Assembly (NCBI GenBank): GCA_900768915.1
Contig: CAAGEQ010000019.1
Span: forward strand, 1-64,000
Length of the DNA: 64,000 nt
Direction of reading: 5' to 3'
Source: Candidatus Gastranaerophilales bacterium
GTDB taxonomy: Bacteria > Cyanobacteriota > Vampirovibrionia > Gastranaerophilales > Gastranaerophilaceae
A model generated the notes under the pieces. That model had not been told where the DNA came from. It did no database searches and was given only the letters and a program-made list of their open reading frames with translations. Made by a program: the position numbers and the translations under genes. Below, piece by piece: positions 25,212-34,684 of the stretch; position 1 is the stretch's first letter; every line of letters begins with the position of its first letter.

Positions 25212-27890
25212 ATGGGAATGTCAGCTTCACAAGTTAGATTTTTATCATTGCAAAGTCGTAAAAACGATGTTGGCAGACAACTTCTTACACTATCAAATCG
25301 TAAGATGGCACTTTCTCGTGACATGAATACTGTTGCCTTGAGATACAACAATGCCCTAAATCAAACAACTTTAAAATGGTCTAATGATTCAGGCTCTACA
25401 TATAACGCATTATCTTATGATTTAATGATGCAACCAAATGACATCAATGCTGAAAAACCTTACATTGTAACAAAAGCAACTACTGGTGAAGTTGTTTTAA
25501 ACAATGATGTTTTAAAAGATTTTAACGGTAACGCTATTAAAGATGCAAAAACTGGACAAGACATTACTTATGTTGAAATTGCACAAATGATTTCAAAATA
25601 TTCAGGTCTTAATAGCAATGGTACATGTCAATATAACAATACAAATGCAATAAATAGTGAAAGAAAAAATGGTGTAGATTCAATCACTGGTGGTAAAAAA
25701 GCAATTGATAATGCTTATTACATTCCTAGTGGAACTTACGATTATTCATACGACAATTCACTACGTTATGAAATTTTCCAAAAGATGGGCTTAATTACTG
25801 ATGCCGACAGAACAAAACAACTTGAACTATTAAACAAATTGTATGGTTCAAAAGAAGCACTAAATGCTCAATGTTACCCAGTAGATTGTGCTTGGGGTAA
25901 ATATTACATTGCAGTTGCAAATAGAGATGCTTATGATAACTATACTAAGAATTTCCAAAATTTTGCAGATGCAAATACTTTTGGTGGAAGTAATAAAACA
26001 TCAGAACAATTAAAATACAACAATTCAAAATACAACTATAATTACGATATAGTTGGAGTTGATAGTGGTGCTAGAGCAGATTCTAATACTCAAATTACAC
26101 AAAAAGCATATTCAACAAGTGCTACAAGTGTATTGTCACATATTGATTTTACAACTGCTACAGGTTCAACTTCAGAATCTCACACTTCTACAAAAGGTAC
26201 AACATTAACAACAACATTAACACAAGACGGTATCACTTATCAATATAAATTAGATGACATTTGGGAAAATGCTAAAAAAATGGCTACTCAACATGGTTCA
26301 TCTCTTGGTGATGACATAAACCATGTTGGTCAAGGTGAAAGTGGTTTAAGAGAAATTGCTAGCAGTGGAAAAAGCAGCCTTGATTTGAGTGGGGTTAAAA
26401 GTAAACTAAACTCTTATATCGATGGTTTTATTGGAGTTTTAAAATTAAATTCAATAGTTGATTTAGATGACAATATTCTTAACAAAGCAAAAACACAAAC
26501 TTCTGATTATTTCTACGATAATCGAGATGGTGGTTATGATGGTCGTTCTGGCCTTCATAGAGGTTCTAGAAAAGCAGCAAATAAAGCAAGAAGTAGAGCC
26601 TTAAACCATAACCATATAGGTGTATCTAGATATGGTGGTGTTCACTCAGCATCAAGGGCCTATGTTGATTTAAGTACTTTATTTAATACATTTATGACAT
26701 TCTATAGCCAACTTAGTGCTGGTCAAAATACTGATATCATCAATTCAAATTCAAAACCTCAAATGAATATTGACGAAAATAGTTTTGGTGATACTCCTAG
26801 TAGCACTGGAGTAAGCCAAGCAAATGGAAAATGGTTCTATGATGAAACTTATACTGATAGAAATAATACAAAAATCGTTAATAGTTATGAACTTTCAACA
26901 AGCAAACCAAGTAATTATGACTCTTCATCACTCAAAGATTTAGTCTTTGTATATGATACAACAACTAACAAAGTTAGAAAATATACAGGTTCGGCTGATG
27001 ATGGTTTACAAAAATATTATATAAATTGTACTATAACAAACCCAGGTTCAACAGATGACGAAAATCCTGAAGATATAACATTTGGAAATGAAAAATCATT
27101 AACTTATTCTAATAATGCAACAACTTGGGACGAAGACCAAGATCCAAGTACAACGAACAAAAATATTTATGCAACCTTAGAAATAGACGACTCTTTATAT
27201 TACTTTGAAAGTTATGCTGATGTACAAAAATACTTAAATAATGGTGATATGAGTGGTGCTAAAAAATATACTGAAAGAGAACTAGGTAATAGCACTAGCG
27301 ATATTGCTTTAACAGGAAATGCATCTTCATCAAAATATGGTATTTCAATTTCAGCACGTCCAAAAGAAGATTCTGATATGAAATCATACCTTGATGACAA
27401 AGTAAACGAAGCCTATGACTATATCAAAGAACTTCAAGACGAAATTGATAACTTATATTCTTCTGCTGATAAAAAAATAATGGATTACTACGATGCAGTA
27501 TTCCAAAGAATTGCAGAAAATGGTTGGATTGTAGATGATAATACTTCTAGAAACAAAACAACTTCTTCTACATACTTAAATAACAAATTACAAAATAATG
27601 ACTATTTCGTAACTGAATGTGAATCAAAAGCCGATTCATCAGGATACAACTATACTACAAAAATGGCATCAAGCATTCATAAAATCTATCAAGTACATGA
27701 TGACAATGCTGAAAATGAAGCATTAGTTGAATATGAAACAGAAAAATCTGCTATTTCTGCTAAAGAATCAAAAATTGATGTAATTATGCAAAAACTTGAA
27801 ACAGAACAAGAAGCAATCAATACTACAATGGAGTCCGTTCAAAAGATAATTCAGGAGAATATAGAAAAGACATTCAAGATGTTCGCCTGA
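25212..27890 (+). CDS. Large MGMS-family protein, paralogue of the 22087 gene
   Basis: 892 residues without signal peptide or membrane segment. Its first 45 residues and last 150 residues closely match the divergent gene (22087-24882): RFLSLQSRKNDVGRQL at the start, and NNKLQNNDYFV, QKLETEQEAIN and IEKTFKMFA at the end. Centre residues about 220-680 are largely unrelated and low in hydrophobic content. The C-terminal coiled coil (about 825-892) could pair with the N-terminal helices, as in flagellin-type proteins. The ribosome site is inside TAGGGAAAAGGAA. The pair probably arose by inverted duplication and then diverged in the exposed centre. Function is unknown; export by a flagellar-type machinery is inference. 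Confidence 0.75.
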   Translation: MGMSASQVRFLSLQSRKNDVGRQLLTLSNRKMALSRDMNTVALRYNNALNQTTLKWSNDSGSTYNALSYDLMMQPNDINAEKPYIVTKATTGEVVLNNDVLKDFNGNAIKDAKTGQDITYVEIAQMISKYSGLNSNGTCQYNNTNAINSERKNGVDSITGGKKAIDNAYYIPSGTYDYSYDNSLRYEIFQKMGLITDADRTKQLELLNKLYGSKEALNAQCYPVDCAWGKYYIAVANRDAYDNYTKNFQNFADANTFGGSNKTSEQLKYNNSKYNYNYDIVGVDSGARADSNTQITQKAYSTSATSVLSHIDFTTATGSTSESHTSTKGTTLTTTLTQDGITYQYKLDDIWENAKKMATQHGSSLGDDINHVGQGESGLREIASSGKSSLDLSGVKSKLNSYIDGFIGVLKLNSIVDLDDNILNKAKTQTSDYFYDNRDGGYDGRSGLHRGSRKAANKARSRALNHNHIGVSRYGGVHSASRAYVDLSTLFNTFMTFYSQLSAGQNTDIINSNSKPQMNIDENSFGDTPSSTGVSQANGKWFYDETYTDRNNTKIVNSYELSTSKPSNYDSSSLKDLVFVYDTTTNKVRKYTGSADDGLQKYYINCTITNPGSTDDENPEDITFGNEKSLTYSNNATTWDEDQDPSTTNKNIYATLEIDDSLYYFESYADVQKYLNNGDMSGAKKYTERELGNSTSDIALTGNASSSKYGISISARPKEDSDMKSYLDDKVNEAYDYIKELQDEIDNLYSSADKKIMDYYDAVFQRIAENGWIVDDNTSRNKTTSSTYLNNKLQNNDYFVTECESKADSSGYNYTTKMASSIHKIYQVHDDNAENEALVEYETEKSAISAKESKIDVIMQKLETEQEAINTTMESVQKIIQENIEKTFKMFA

Positions 27891-27892
27891 GT

Positions 27893-27908
27893 GGGTGTGT
27901 TTACACCC
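27893..27908 (+). other. Perfect short hairpin directly after the 25212 gene
   Basis: GGGTGT pairs with ACACCC around a GTTT loop, three bases after the TGA. No T tract follows, so it is more likely a 3' end stabiliser or processing site than a terminator. Confidence 0.45.
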
Positions 27909-27978
27909 GTTAAAAACATAAAACTTAATGGATTGTAAACACAATACAATTGTTTATAACAAACTGTATTTTTACACA

Positions 27979-28014
27979 AAAAAATGGCATTTGACAAAAT
28001 CAAATGCCATTTTT
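27979..28014. terminator. Bidirectional rho-independent terminator
   Basis: A 14-bp perfect stem (AAAATGGCATTTGA with TCAAATGCCATTTT) and a five-base loop, with A runs on one side and T runs on the other, lies between the convergent genes 25212 and 28033-28359. It can serve both strands. Confidence 0.9.
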
Positions 28015-28032
28015 AATATCTAGTTTAGAAAA

Positions 28033-28359
28033 CTATTCCCATACTGAGAAATCGCCTGCTTTATCCCAAGGACTACCAGCAGCATCATCTGCACTTTGGA
28101 AATCGAAATCAGGATCTTTACCACCATCATAACCAGAAGCTGCTCTTAAGTTTTCTTTTTCTAATTTAACAACTTGCATTTCAGGTTTTACATAAGGTTT
28201 AACCATTGCTCTACCTTGAACTGCTGCTGCATCTTGACCAGCAGCCATTAACTTTTCGCCACCTTTAACTGCTTTTGATACAGGTGCTTCAGCTTTAACA
28301 GCTGATTTTATTGAATTAGTCATTACATTTCCCATTGCTTTAATTGCTTCAGTTTTCAT
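28033..28359 (-). CDS. Small protein with KPEMQVVKLE motif and acidic tail, unknown
   Basis: 108 residues. A strong AAGGAGG ribosome site lies six bases before the ATG. The N-terminal half is Ala/Lys rich and helical. The centre reads YVKPEMQVVKLEKENLRAAS, and the last 30 residues are Gly/Asp/Ala rich and acidic (GGKDPDFDFQSADDAAG). Small proteins with a K-P-x-M-x-V-V-x-L-E block followed by a Ser/Gly site and a variable tail are common in gut Bacteroidetes and are sometimes suspected to be peptide precursors; the likeness is from memory and may be convergent. No modification enzyme is adjacent. Its neighbour on the same strand is the TpsB-type transporter, 110 bases upstream. Confidence 0.6.
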   Translation of the reverse strand: MKTEAIKAMGNVMTNSIKSAVKAEAPVSKAVKGGEKLMAAGQDAAAVQGRAMVKPYVKPEMQVVKLEKENLRAASGYDGGKDPDFDFQSADDAAGSPWDKAGDFSVWE

Positions 28360-28469
28360 TTTTTCCTCCTTGTATTTGAAAACATTTATATAACTATCAT
28401 TAATTTTAACGTGTCTAAAAATATTTTTTGCTAACTATTTTTCATGCTTTAACAAAACTTAATATATTT

Positions 28470-30224
28470 CTATAATTTTTCAGTACGTTTTTTAGGTATT
28501 AAATTATCAAGTTCTGAATTCAAGCCGAAGTAGAATCTAGCACTGTTTTCTCCATAGTATTTTCTACCCAAAGGAATACCTACACCAAATTGTAACGAAA
28601 TCCAATCTGTCAAACTAATGTAAGAACCAAAGCCTACACTATGTAAGAAATTTTGTGGATAATCATATAAGTGACTATGTTCTTGAACCCAACCGAAATC
28701 ATAGAATACTGCCAATCTAACTTTATCATCAATAAATTTAAGTTTGTTTGGTAATATCTTTCTTAAACCTGGAATTGGAGTTCTAATTTCTGCTGTACCA
28801 GTAACACCATAATCTCCAATCAATTCAGCAGGTTGATAACCTCTTAATGTATATGGTCCACCAATTTGCATTTGTTCTGCAGTATATAATCTGTTTGGTG
28901 AATATTGACCATTAACTCTCAATATACCAATTGTTCTACCGAACAATCTTTGAACACGAGTTGCACCAGCAACTAACTTAAAGAATACACCCTGAGGTCC
29001 TCTAATTTCACCCTTAGTAGCACCAGGTAAGCCAACATCAAAACCTAATGTTCCAATCCAACGACCATTTTTATCATCAGTCATTCCGTGGAAACCAGAA
29101 CGCAATACATATAAATTATAATCTGACAATGTAGAGTTTAACAATTTTGATTCAGTTGATGCGTTAACAAAATCAATACCTGTATAAGCAACTACACTTG
29201 TCTTAGCATTTTCAATTAACGGGTGAGTAATTCTTAAAGCATAACTTTGTGCTTTACCTTTAACATTTAAGAATTTGTAAGGTCCACCTAAGTTAATATT
29301 TGAGTTAGAAAAATCAAATGATAATCTAGTGCCATAAGGACTGATTGGAACAGAATAGCCAGCCAAAACACCTGTTGCACCAGATGAAAGAATTGTACCA
29401 CCATAGATTTTATCACCCATACCAGTAACATTATCTAAACCAAGTAAGAATGATGCTCTTTGAACACCTGTATATGATCTACCATAATCATCCCAAGCAA
29501 AATCAAATTTTAAAGGAAATCTATCTTTTACATCTAATTTCAATTGAGTTTTATCATCATTTTTAGAAACAACTGATTGTGCTTCAATATAATCTTCCTG
29601 ATTAATTTCTCTTAAAGCACCTTGTAATGCTCCTGCATTAAAAACATCTCCTTCTCGTAAACCATTTTTACCCATAATGATATTTTTCAAATACCAACTA
29701 CGAGCCCATCTGTTACCTTCTATATCTATAGAATCTACTTTACTTTCAACGATACAAATAGTAACAACACCATTCTTAATATTTTGAGATGGAATAAAAG
29801 CATAACTTGTCAAGAAACCTTTTGCTTGATAATATTTTGTAATTTTCTTAGCAACTCTCAATAAATCTTCGAAATAAATATCCTGACCAATTATACTTTC
29901 TGCCAATGTATTTAATGAAGCAGTTTTAACTTTTGTATTACCTTCAAAAATTATTTCATTAACTTTAAATTGTGGATTATAAATTACACCATCTTTTTCA
30001 TAATCTTTTTGAACATTCATATAGAATGCTTCATCAATTGAATCATCTTTAGAATCAATAGGTTGAGTAATTTGTTTTTGCACATTATATTGCTTAATTT
30101 GTTGACGGTTCATAGGGTTATAAATACCAGCACCATTTGTATTAACAGGTGCATCTGCAAATGCAACACCTTGAACAACTAACATTAAAGCAACAAGCAC
30201 GTTAATAATCTTATTAATCTTCAT
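28470..30224 (-). CDS. TpsB/FhaC-type outer-membrane transporter (two-partner secretion)
   Basis: About 584 residues from the ATG at 30224; an ATG at 30248 adds eight residues but has no ribosome site. A signal peptide (MKINKIINVLVALMLVVQG, then VAFA) is followed by two POTRA domains (about 48-120 with FKVNEIIFEGNTKV, and about 122-197 with VDSIDIEGNRW), then a 16-stranded-type barrel. The barrel carries IGGPYTLRGYQ, the VRGF/Y-like lid-lock motif of the Omp85/TpsB family. These proteins export a large TpsA substrate. No TpsA-like gene with an N-terminal TPS domain is adjacent, and the autotransporter at 15458 has its own barrel. Confidence 0.88.
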   Translation of the reverse strand: MKINKIINVLVALMLVVQGVAFADAPVNTNGAGIYNPMNRQQIKQYNVQKQITQPIDSKDDSIDEAFYMNVQKDYEKDGVIYNPQFKVNEIIFEGNTKVKTASLNTLAESIIGQDIYFEDLLRVAKKITKYYQAKGFLTSYAFIPSQNIKNGVVTICIVESKVDSIDIEGNRWARSWYLKNIIMGKNGLREGDVFNAGALQGALREINQEDYIEAQSVVSKNDDKTQLKLDVKDRFPLKFDFAWDDYGRSYTGVQRASFLLGLDNVTGMGDKIYGGTILSSGATGVLAGYSVPISPYGTRLSFDFSNSNINLGGPYKFLNVKGKAQSYALRITHPLIENAKTSVVAYTGIDFVNASTESKLLNSTLSDYNLYVLRSGFHGMTDDKNGRWIGTLGFDVGLPGATKGEIRGPQGVFFKLVAGATRVQRLFGRTIGILRVNGQYSPNRLYTAEQMQIGGPYTLRGYQPAELIGDYGVTGTAEIRTPIPGLRKILPNKLKFIDDKVRLAVFYDFGWVQEHSHLYDYPQNFLHSVGFGSYISLTDWISLQFGVGIPLGRKYYGENSARFYFGLNSELDNLIPKKRTEKL

Positions 30225-30425
30225 TTTAATCTTTTCCCATACTTTCAATAACTATCTGTCTAATTCGGTTAAGTGATACAAATATATTACAACGTAAAAA
30301 TTGTAGGTCTAGTATTATACGAAAAAACTTAATAAAATTTTATATTTTATATATTTTTTAAATCCATGCCAAAAACGTTTAATAAAATATTAAACCAAGA
30401 TTCTTATAAATTAATAAAAATGAAC

Positions 30426-31280
30426 TTATTTATTGCTTATTTGATTATTTGTTTGCGATTTATCAACAAGATTTTCTTTTTTACTACCAATTTCATTACC
30501 TGCGACCATCAATGCACAAGGTATAAATCTTGATACTAATTTAGTTAAAGGATTATTTTCAGCAACAAAAGTAGCCGCAACACAAATATCATCTATATGA
30601 GCAGAAAAGTCTGTAACTTCAATTGGACGGTCATCTTTTTTCTTAAAGATTACTTCATTCAATTTATTTGAGAATTTGTTACCAATATACATACCAGCCA
30701 TTAATCCACCCATTGAACCAATAACAGGTGGTAATTTTGAAGTTGCTTTTTTCAAGAATGAAGAAGATTTATCCCAATTTGGCATAATTTTGGAAGAAAT
30801 ATATTTACCGGCATTACTCAAACCTTCAACAAATACAATTGGCATAGATATATTTGTAAACTGTACAATTGCTTCTCTTTTTTTTGCTTGAAAATTTTCT
30901 TTTTTGTCTAACAATGCACCTGCAACAAGTCCTCCAAGAGTAGAACCAGCACCCATTGTAATAATTTCTTTTGACTTATAATCAGAATTTTTCAAATAAC
31001 TATTATTCCAAGCTTCTTTTAAGCCATTTTTAAATATTTTTGCAGGGTTTAATGAATAGTTTTTACTCTTATCAAACTTTGCTAATAACATCATACTAGC
31101 AGCAACGCCCAATGCTGAAAAGATTCCAATAGCAATCTTCTTCTTATTGGAAGTTGGTTCTTCCAATAATGGTTTTTGTGAAGTTGACACAACGTCATTA
31201 GACTGATTAGTCGTACTAACAGCCTTTTGTTGCTGAACATTATACATATTCATTAAATTATTATTTGTACACACTTCCAT
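30426..31280 (-). CDS. Unknown membrane protein, probably lineage-specific
   Basis: 284 residues, not recognised. The N-terminal 45 residues are polar and Asn/Gln rich. Membrane-type segments lie at about 49-68 (KIAIGIFSALGVAASMMLLA), 107-124 (GAGSTLGGLVAGALL), 143-160 and 188-205 (GSMGGLMAGMYIGNKF); the Gly-rich ones resemble glycine-zipper helices. The C-terminus is polar. It stands 200 bases upstream of the TpsB gene on the same strand and is divergent from nadE. Possible roles include an envelope scaffold; nothing in the sequence fixes a function. Confidence 0.55.
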   Translation of the reverse strand: MEVCTNNNLMNMYNVQQQKAVSTTNQSNDVVSTSQKPLLEEPTSNKKKIAIGIFSALGVAASMMLLAKFDKSKNYSLNPAKIFKNGLKEAWNNSYLKNSDYKSKEIITMGAGSTLGGLVAGALLDKKENFQAKKREAIVQFTNISMPIVFVEGLSNAGKYISSKIMPNWDKSSSFLKKATSKLPPVIGSMGGLMAGMYIGNKFSNKLNEVIFKKKDDRPIEVTDFSAHIDDICVAATFVAENNPLTKLVSRFIPCALMVAGNEIGSKKENLVDKSQTNNQISNK

Positions 31281-31394
31281 AATTTGACCAACTTCATATA
31301 CTATAACGTATTACAATAAAAAAAATTGCGTAAAATATTCTAATCAATTAACAAATGTTTATATTTTTGCTAAGATGAGTATAGGAGTGTAATT

Positions 31395-33428
31395 ATGGGA
31401 AATATTAATACAAATAGATTGTATGAATTATCAGAAAAAATTGATAAAATTTTACAAAATGAGATAGATTGTCATGACACGAAAGAAATTGTTGATGAAA
31501 TAAAAAGCATTGTTTCAGATTTTAAACAAGGCAGTCTTGGACTTGCACAAATAAACCCAATCGCAGGCGACATAGAATACAATGCTAAAAAGATAATGAA
31601 ATACATCAACTACGCACAAGACATTGAACTTGATGCAGTCGTATTTCCTGAACTTGCACTAATGGGGTATCCTATTGAAGATACAATCGACAGACACCCT
31701 GTAATCGTTGAAGAAAACATAAAATGGTTAAAAGAAATCGCTAAACTTACCCAAAATATAACTGCTATTATAGGATTTGTAGAACCTCGAAAAAACGCAA
31801 CTTCAAAAGGTAAAAATTATTATAATTCACTTGCAATAATTTCTAATGGCAAAATTCAAGGTATTGTTAGAAAATCACTTCTTCCAACATATTCAGAATT
31901 CAATGATTATAGATACATTGAACCATCACCAGTTGTTGGGGTTCAGCCTGCTGAAACACTTTGCCATTTTGATATGGATAACATCAAGGATTGCAACAAA
32001 ACAAACGAGATAAACAGTATCAAATACGGACTTTCTATCTGCGAAGACTGTTGGAACAACAAGAACTTCTTCTCATCAATAATGTACGAAATCGACCCGA
32101 TTGATGAACTAGCAGAAGAAAACCCTCAAGTTTTCATCAACTGTTCAGCATCACCAAGCAGAGCGAAGAAAGAACAACTTAAACACAATATGCTATCTTT
32201 TGTGGCAAAAGATTATGAAACACCGATTGTATATGTAAACCAAGTTGGTGCTATAGACAACTGTTCTTTTGACGGCTCAAGCAGAGTTTTTGACAAAAAC
32301 GGGAACTTGATAGCAAGAGCAAAATCGTTTGAAGAACAGTTCTTGATTGTAAACCCACTTAAAAATATCGGTAAAATTTACCCGTTAACAAAAGGTTTAG
32401 AACAATCTTTATCAGAAGAAAAAGTTTTCACTCTAGATTATGAAAATGACCTTGAAAGAACCTATAAAACAATACTTCAAGGATTGCGTGATTACTTCAA
32501 CAAAAACGGTTTAAAACGTGCAGTTTTAGGGTTATCAGGTGGACTAGATTCAACAGTTTGTGCAGTATTATTGGCTGATGCGATTGGCAAAAACAATGTC
32601 TTTGGGGTTAGTATGCCATCAAAGATTACAAGTAAAGAAAGTAAAAGTGACGCAAAAGAATTAGCAAACAATTTGGGAATACATTTCACAGAACTATCAA
32701 TTAAAAATATGGTTGATACAACAAACGAAATGTTTTCAACATTGTTTGAAGAAGTTGAAAAAGGCTGGGATTGTAGGTATAAAAAATCTTTCACACAAGA
32801 TAATATACAGGCACGTTCTAGAGCGATGTATTTGTGGGGGATAGCAAACGAGTTTGCTAGTTGTATTCCTATTGCGACTTCTGATAAATCAGAATTATAT
32901 ATGGGGTATGCGACTATAAATGGCGATATGTCTGGTGGATTTGCACCGATTGCCGATGTACCTAAGACAAAACTTTTTGCGTTTGCAAGATGGATGAACA
33001 AGAATAGGGAAGAAAAAAATGCTATTCCAGAGGCTATTATTTTAAAACGTCCTGGGGCTGAACTTGCAATTGACGAACGCACAGGAAAGCCTTTGATTGC
33101 AGAAGACGCATTGATGCCTTATGAATTTTTAGACGAGGTTATTTGGAGAATTGAGAATAAACACGAACATTATAACGATATGATAGATTCTGAATTCTTA
33201 TATGAAAAGAGTCACGAGGTTAGCCGAGAACAAAAAACAGAATGGCTTGATAAGTTTTATAGAAGAATGTCAACGTCATTGTATAAATGGTCAATTTTGC
33301 CACCATCAGTTATTGTAGAATCTCGTTCTATATTGAAACAAGACTACAAACAACCGATAACATCTTCACACATAAACTACAAAGGCAAAACAAAAGAAGA
33401 AATCAAAACCGTGCTAGAGAGTGTGTAG
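31395..33428 (+). CDS. nadE: Glutamine-dependent NAD+ synthetase
   Basis: 677 residues, final step of NAD synthesis using glutamine as ammonia source. The nitrilase-fold glutaminase domain (about 46-325) has the catalytic triad Glu86 (FPELALMGY), Lys160 (VRKSLLPTY) and Cys216 (SICEDCW). The synthetase domain (about 350-677) has the ATP loop SGGLDST at 381-387 and the later TSDKSELYMGY. A 45-residue helical N-terminal extension precedes the usual start of the glutaminase domain (LGLAQINPIAGD); bacterial NadE of this long type are 540-680 residues. AGGAGTG precedes the ATG. nadD is at 11912. Confidence 0.95.
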   Translation: MGNINTNRLYELSEKIDKILQNEIDCHDTKEIVDEIKSIVSDFKQGSLGLAQINPIAGDIEYNAKKIMKYINYAQDIELDAVVFPELALMGYPIEDTIDRHPVIVEENIKWLKEIAKLTQNITAIIGFVEPRKNATSKGKNYYNSLAIISNGKIQGIVRKSLLPTYSEFNDYRYIEPSPVVGVQPAETLCHFDMDNIKDCNKTNEINSIKYGLSICEDCWNNKNFFSSIMYEIDPIDELAEENPQVFINCSASPSRAKKEQLKHNMLSFVAKDYETPIVYVNQVGAIDNCSFDGSSRVFDKNGNLIARAKSFEEQFLIVNPLKNIGKIYPLTKGLEQSLSEEKVFTLDYENDLERTYKTILQGLRDYFNKNGLKRAVLGLSGGLDSTVCAVLLADAIGKNNVFGVSMPSKITSKESKSDAKELANNLGIHFTELSIKNMVDTTNEMFSTLFEEVEKGWDCRYKKSFTQDNIQARSRAMYLWGIANEFASCIPIATSDKSELYMGYATINGDMSGGFAPIADVPKTKLFAFARWMNKNREEKNAIPEAIILKRPGAELAIDERTGKPLIAEDALMPYEFLDEVIWRIENKHEHYNDMIDSEFLYEKSHEVSREQKTEWLDKFYRRMSTSLYKWSILPPSVIVESRSILKQDYKQPITSSHINYKGKTKEEIKTVLESV

Positions 33429-33467
33429 CAAATAAAGGTTAAACTATCTTTTCAAATAGATTACATA

Positions 33468-34094
33468 TTATCTAGGGAATAAGTTTATCCACACTTTATC
33501 GCCAAATAAAGAATCTTTCATAACAATTCTATAATCTTGTACACTAGGTACTGCAAAATATACAGATATATCCCTATACATATTTGGATTTATAATTTTT
33601 CTCATTGCAAAGATAGATATCGAACCTAAATATATACTACCAGAGTTATCAACCAAATTAGTTTCTAAACAAGATATTTCAAAAGGTTCATGAGAACAGT
33701 TTTTAATTCTTAAAGAAACAACCAAATTATTTCTGTCATAATAAGAATTCAAGACATGATAATTTATACCATTTTTTGAAGTTTTTTCTTGACGAACTCT
33801 TTCATATTCTTCAGCTTGTTTCTGTTTCAATTCTTGATTTTTATTATATAACTCATGTTCTGCCTCAACCTTCAAATGATGTTCATATCCTGGAAAGAAT
33901 CCAAATGTTTTATAAAAGAATCCACCTGTTTTATCATATATAGTAAAAGATAAATGAAACGAAATAAAAAGAAATACAAAGAAACTAATACAACCAGGTT
34001 TATACTTTTCCTCTGACCATAAACATAAATATATAGGCAAGAAGCTCAAACTCATAAATAGGATTGTACCTGTTAAAATAAAAAATGTATCCAT
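33468..34094 (-). CDS. Unknown protein with two N-terminal membrane segments
   Basis: 208 residues. TM segments lie at about 4-24 and 33-52, followed by a Lys/Glu-rich coiled-coil linker (about 75-105) and a C-terminal beta-rich domain (about 108-208) with VVSLRIKNCSHEPFEIS and INPNMYRDISVYFAVPS. That domain resembles DUF4352-like immunoglobulin folds found in membrane-tethered proteins, but I am not certain. It is the last gene of a minus-strand cassette (36290 to 33468), three bases after the DUF1643 gene. Confidence 0.6.
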   Translation of the reverse strand: MDTFFILTGTILFMSLSFLPIYLCLWSEEKYKPGCISFFVFLFISFHLSFTIYDKTGGFFYKTFGFFPGYEHHLKVEAEHELYNKNQELKQKQAEEYERVRQEKTSKNGINYHVLNSYYDRNNLVVSLRIKNCSHEPFEISCLETNLVDNSGSIYLGSISIFAMRKIINPNMYRDISVYFAVPSVQDYRIVMKDSLFGDKVWINLFPR

Positions 34095-34097
34095 ATA

Positions 34098-34676
34098 CTA
34101 AATTCTATCCCGTTCTAATTCATCTACATTATACAAATGCAAACTACCATCTTCTGAATAAACCTTTTTACTAGCTAATGGGTGAAAAGGTCGTCCTTTC
34201 TTGCTCAATTCTGAAAAGAATGTTGTTAAAGTTTTTCCTTTTAATAAATCTCTAACCTTATTTACATCATCTTGCCTTGCTTTAGTTCCATAACCTAGTA
34301 CATAAACATTGATATCTTTATTTTCTGTTATATATTTTTCAATAAATTTAAAATTTTCATCTTTCAATTTTTCAAAACATTTTTTATTTTTAACTTTTGT
34401 TTGAATGATTGGATAAATATTTATAACAGAAAAATATTTATAACCTGATTTATCATCTTTTCTATAGCGTTTAACTAATTTTCTCACTCTATCAATCGTT
34501 TTATCAGACTCTACTGTACTTCCTGCTACAGATGGATTTAACAAAACAAACGTCAAAAATCCATTTCTATCTATACTAGAATCGGAAATTTCTTCAACAT
34601 ACAAAAATCTATATTGATTATCTTCTGATTTTTCTACATATTTGCCATTTTGTAATTTAGTTAAAAAGTTTTCCAT
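34098..34676 (-). CDS. DUF1643 domain protein
   Basis: 192 residues, soluble. The segments LTFVLLNPSVAGSTVESDKT, the Gly-Tyr-x-x-Phe-Ser-Val-x-Asn-Ile-Tyr-Pro stretch, and YVLGYGTKA near residue 125 give the DUF1643 pattern (LNPStA, NL(f/y) and a later G-x-G). The function of this family is not established; members occur on phages, plasmids and bacterial accessory regions. It lies between two membrane-protein genes with gaps of three and eight bases, so it is part of the same operon. How a soluble DUF1643 protein relates to the membrane partners is unclear. Confidence 0.75.
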   Translation of the reverse strand: MENFLTKLQNGKYVEKSEDNQYRFLYVEEISDSSIDRNGFLTFVLLNPSVAGSTVESDKTIDRVRKLVKRYRKDDKSGYKYFSVINIYPIIQTKVKNKKCFEKLKDENFKFIEKYITENKDINVYVLGYGTKARQDDVNKVRDLLKGKTLTTFFSELSKKGRPFHPLASKKVYSEDGSLHLYNVDELERDRI

Positions 34677-34684
34677 AGTAACCT

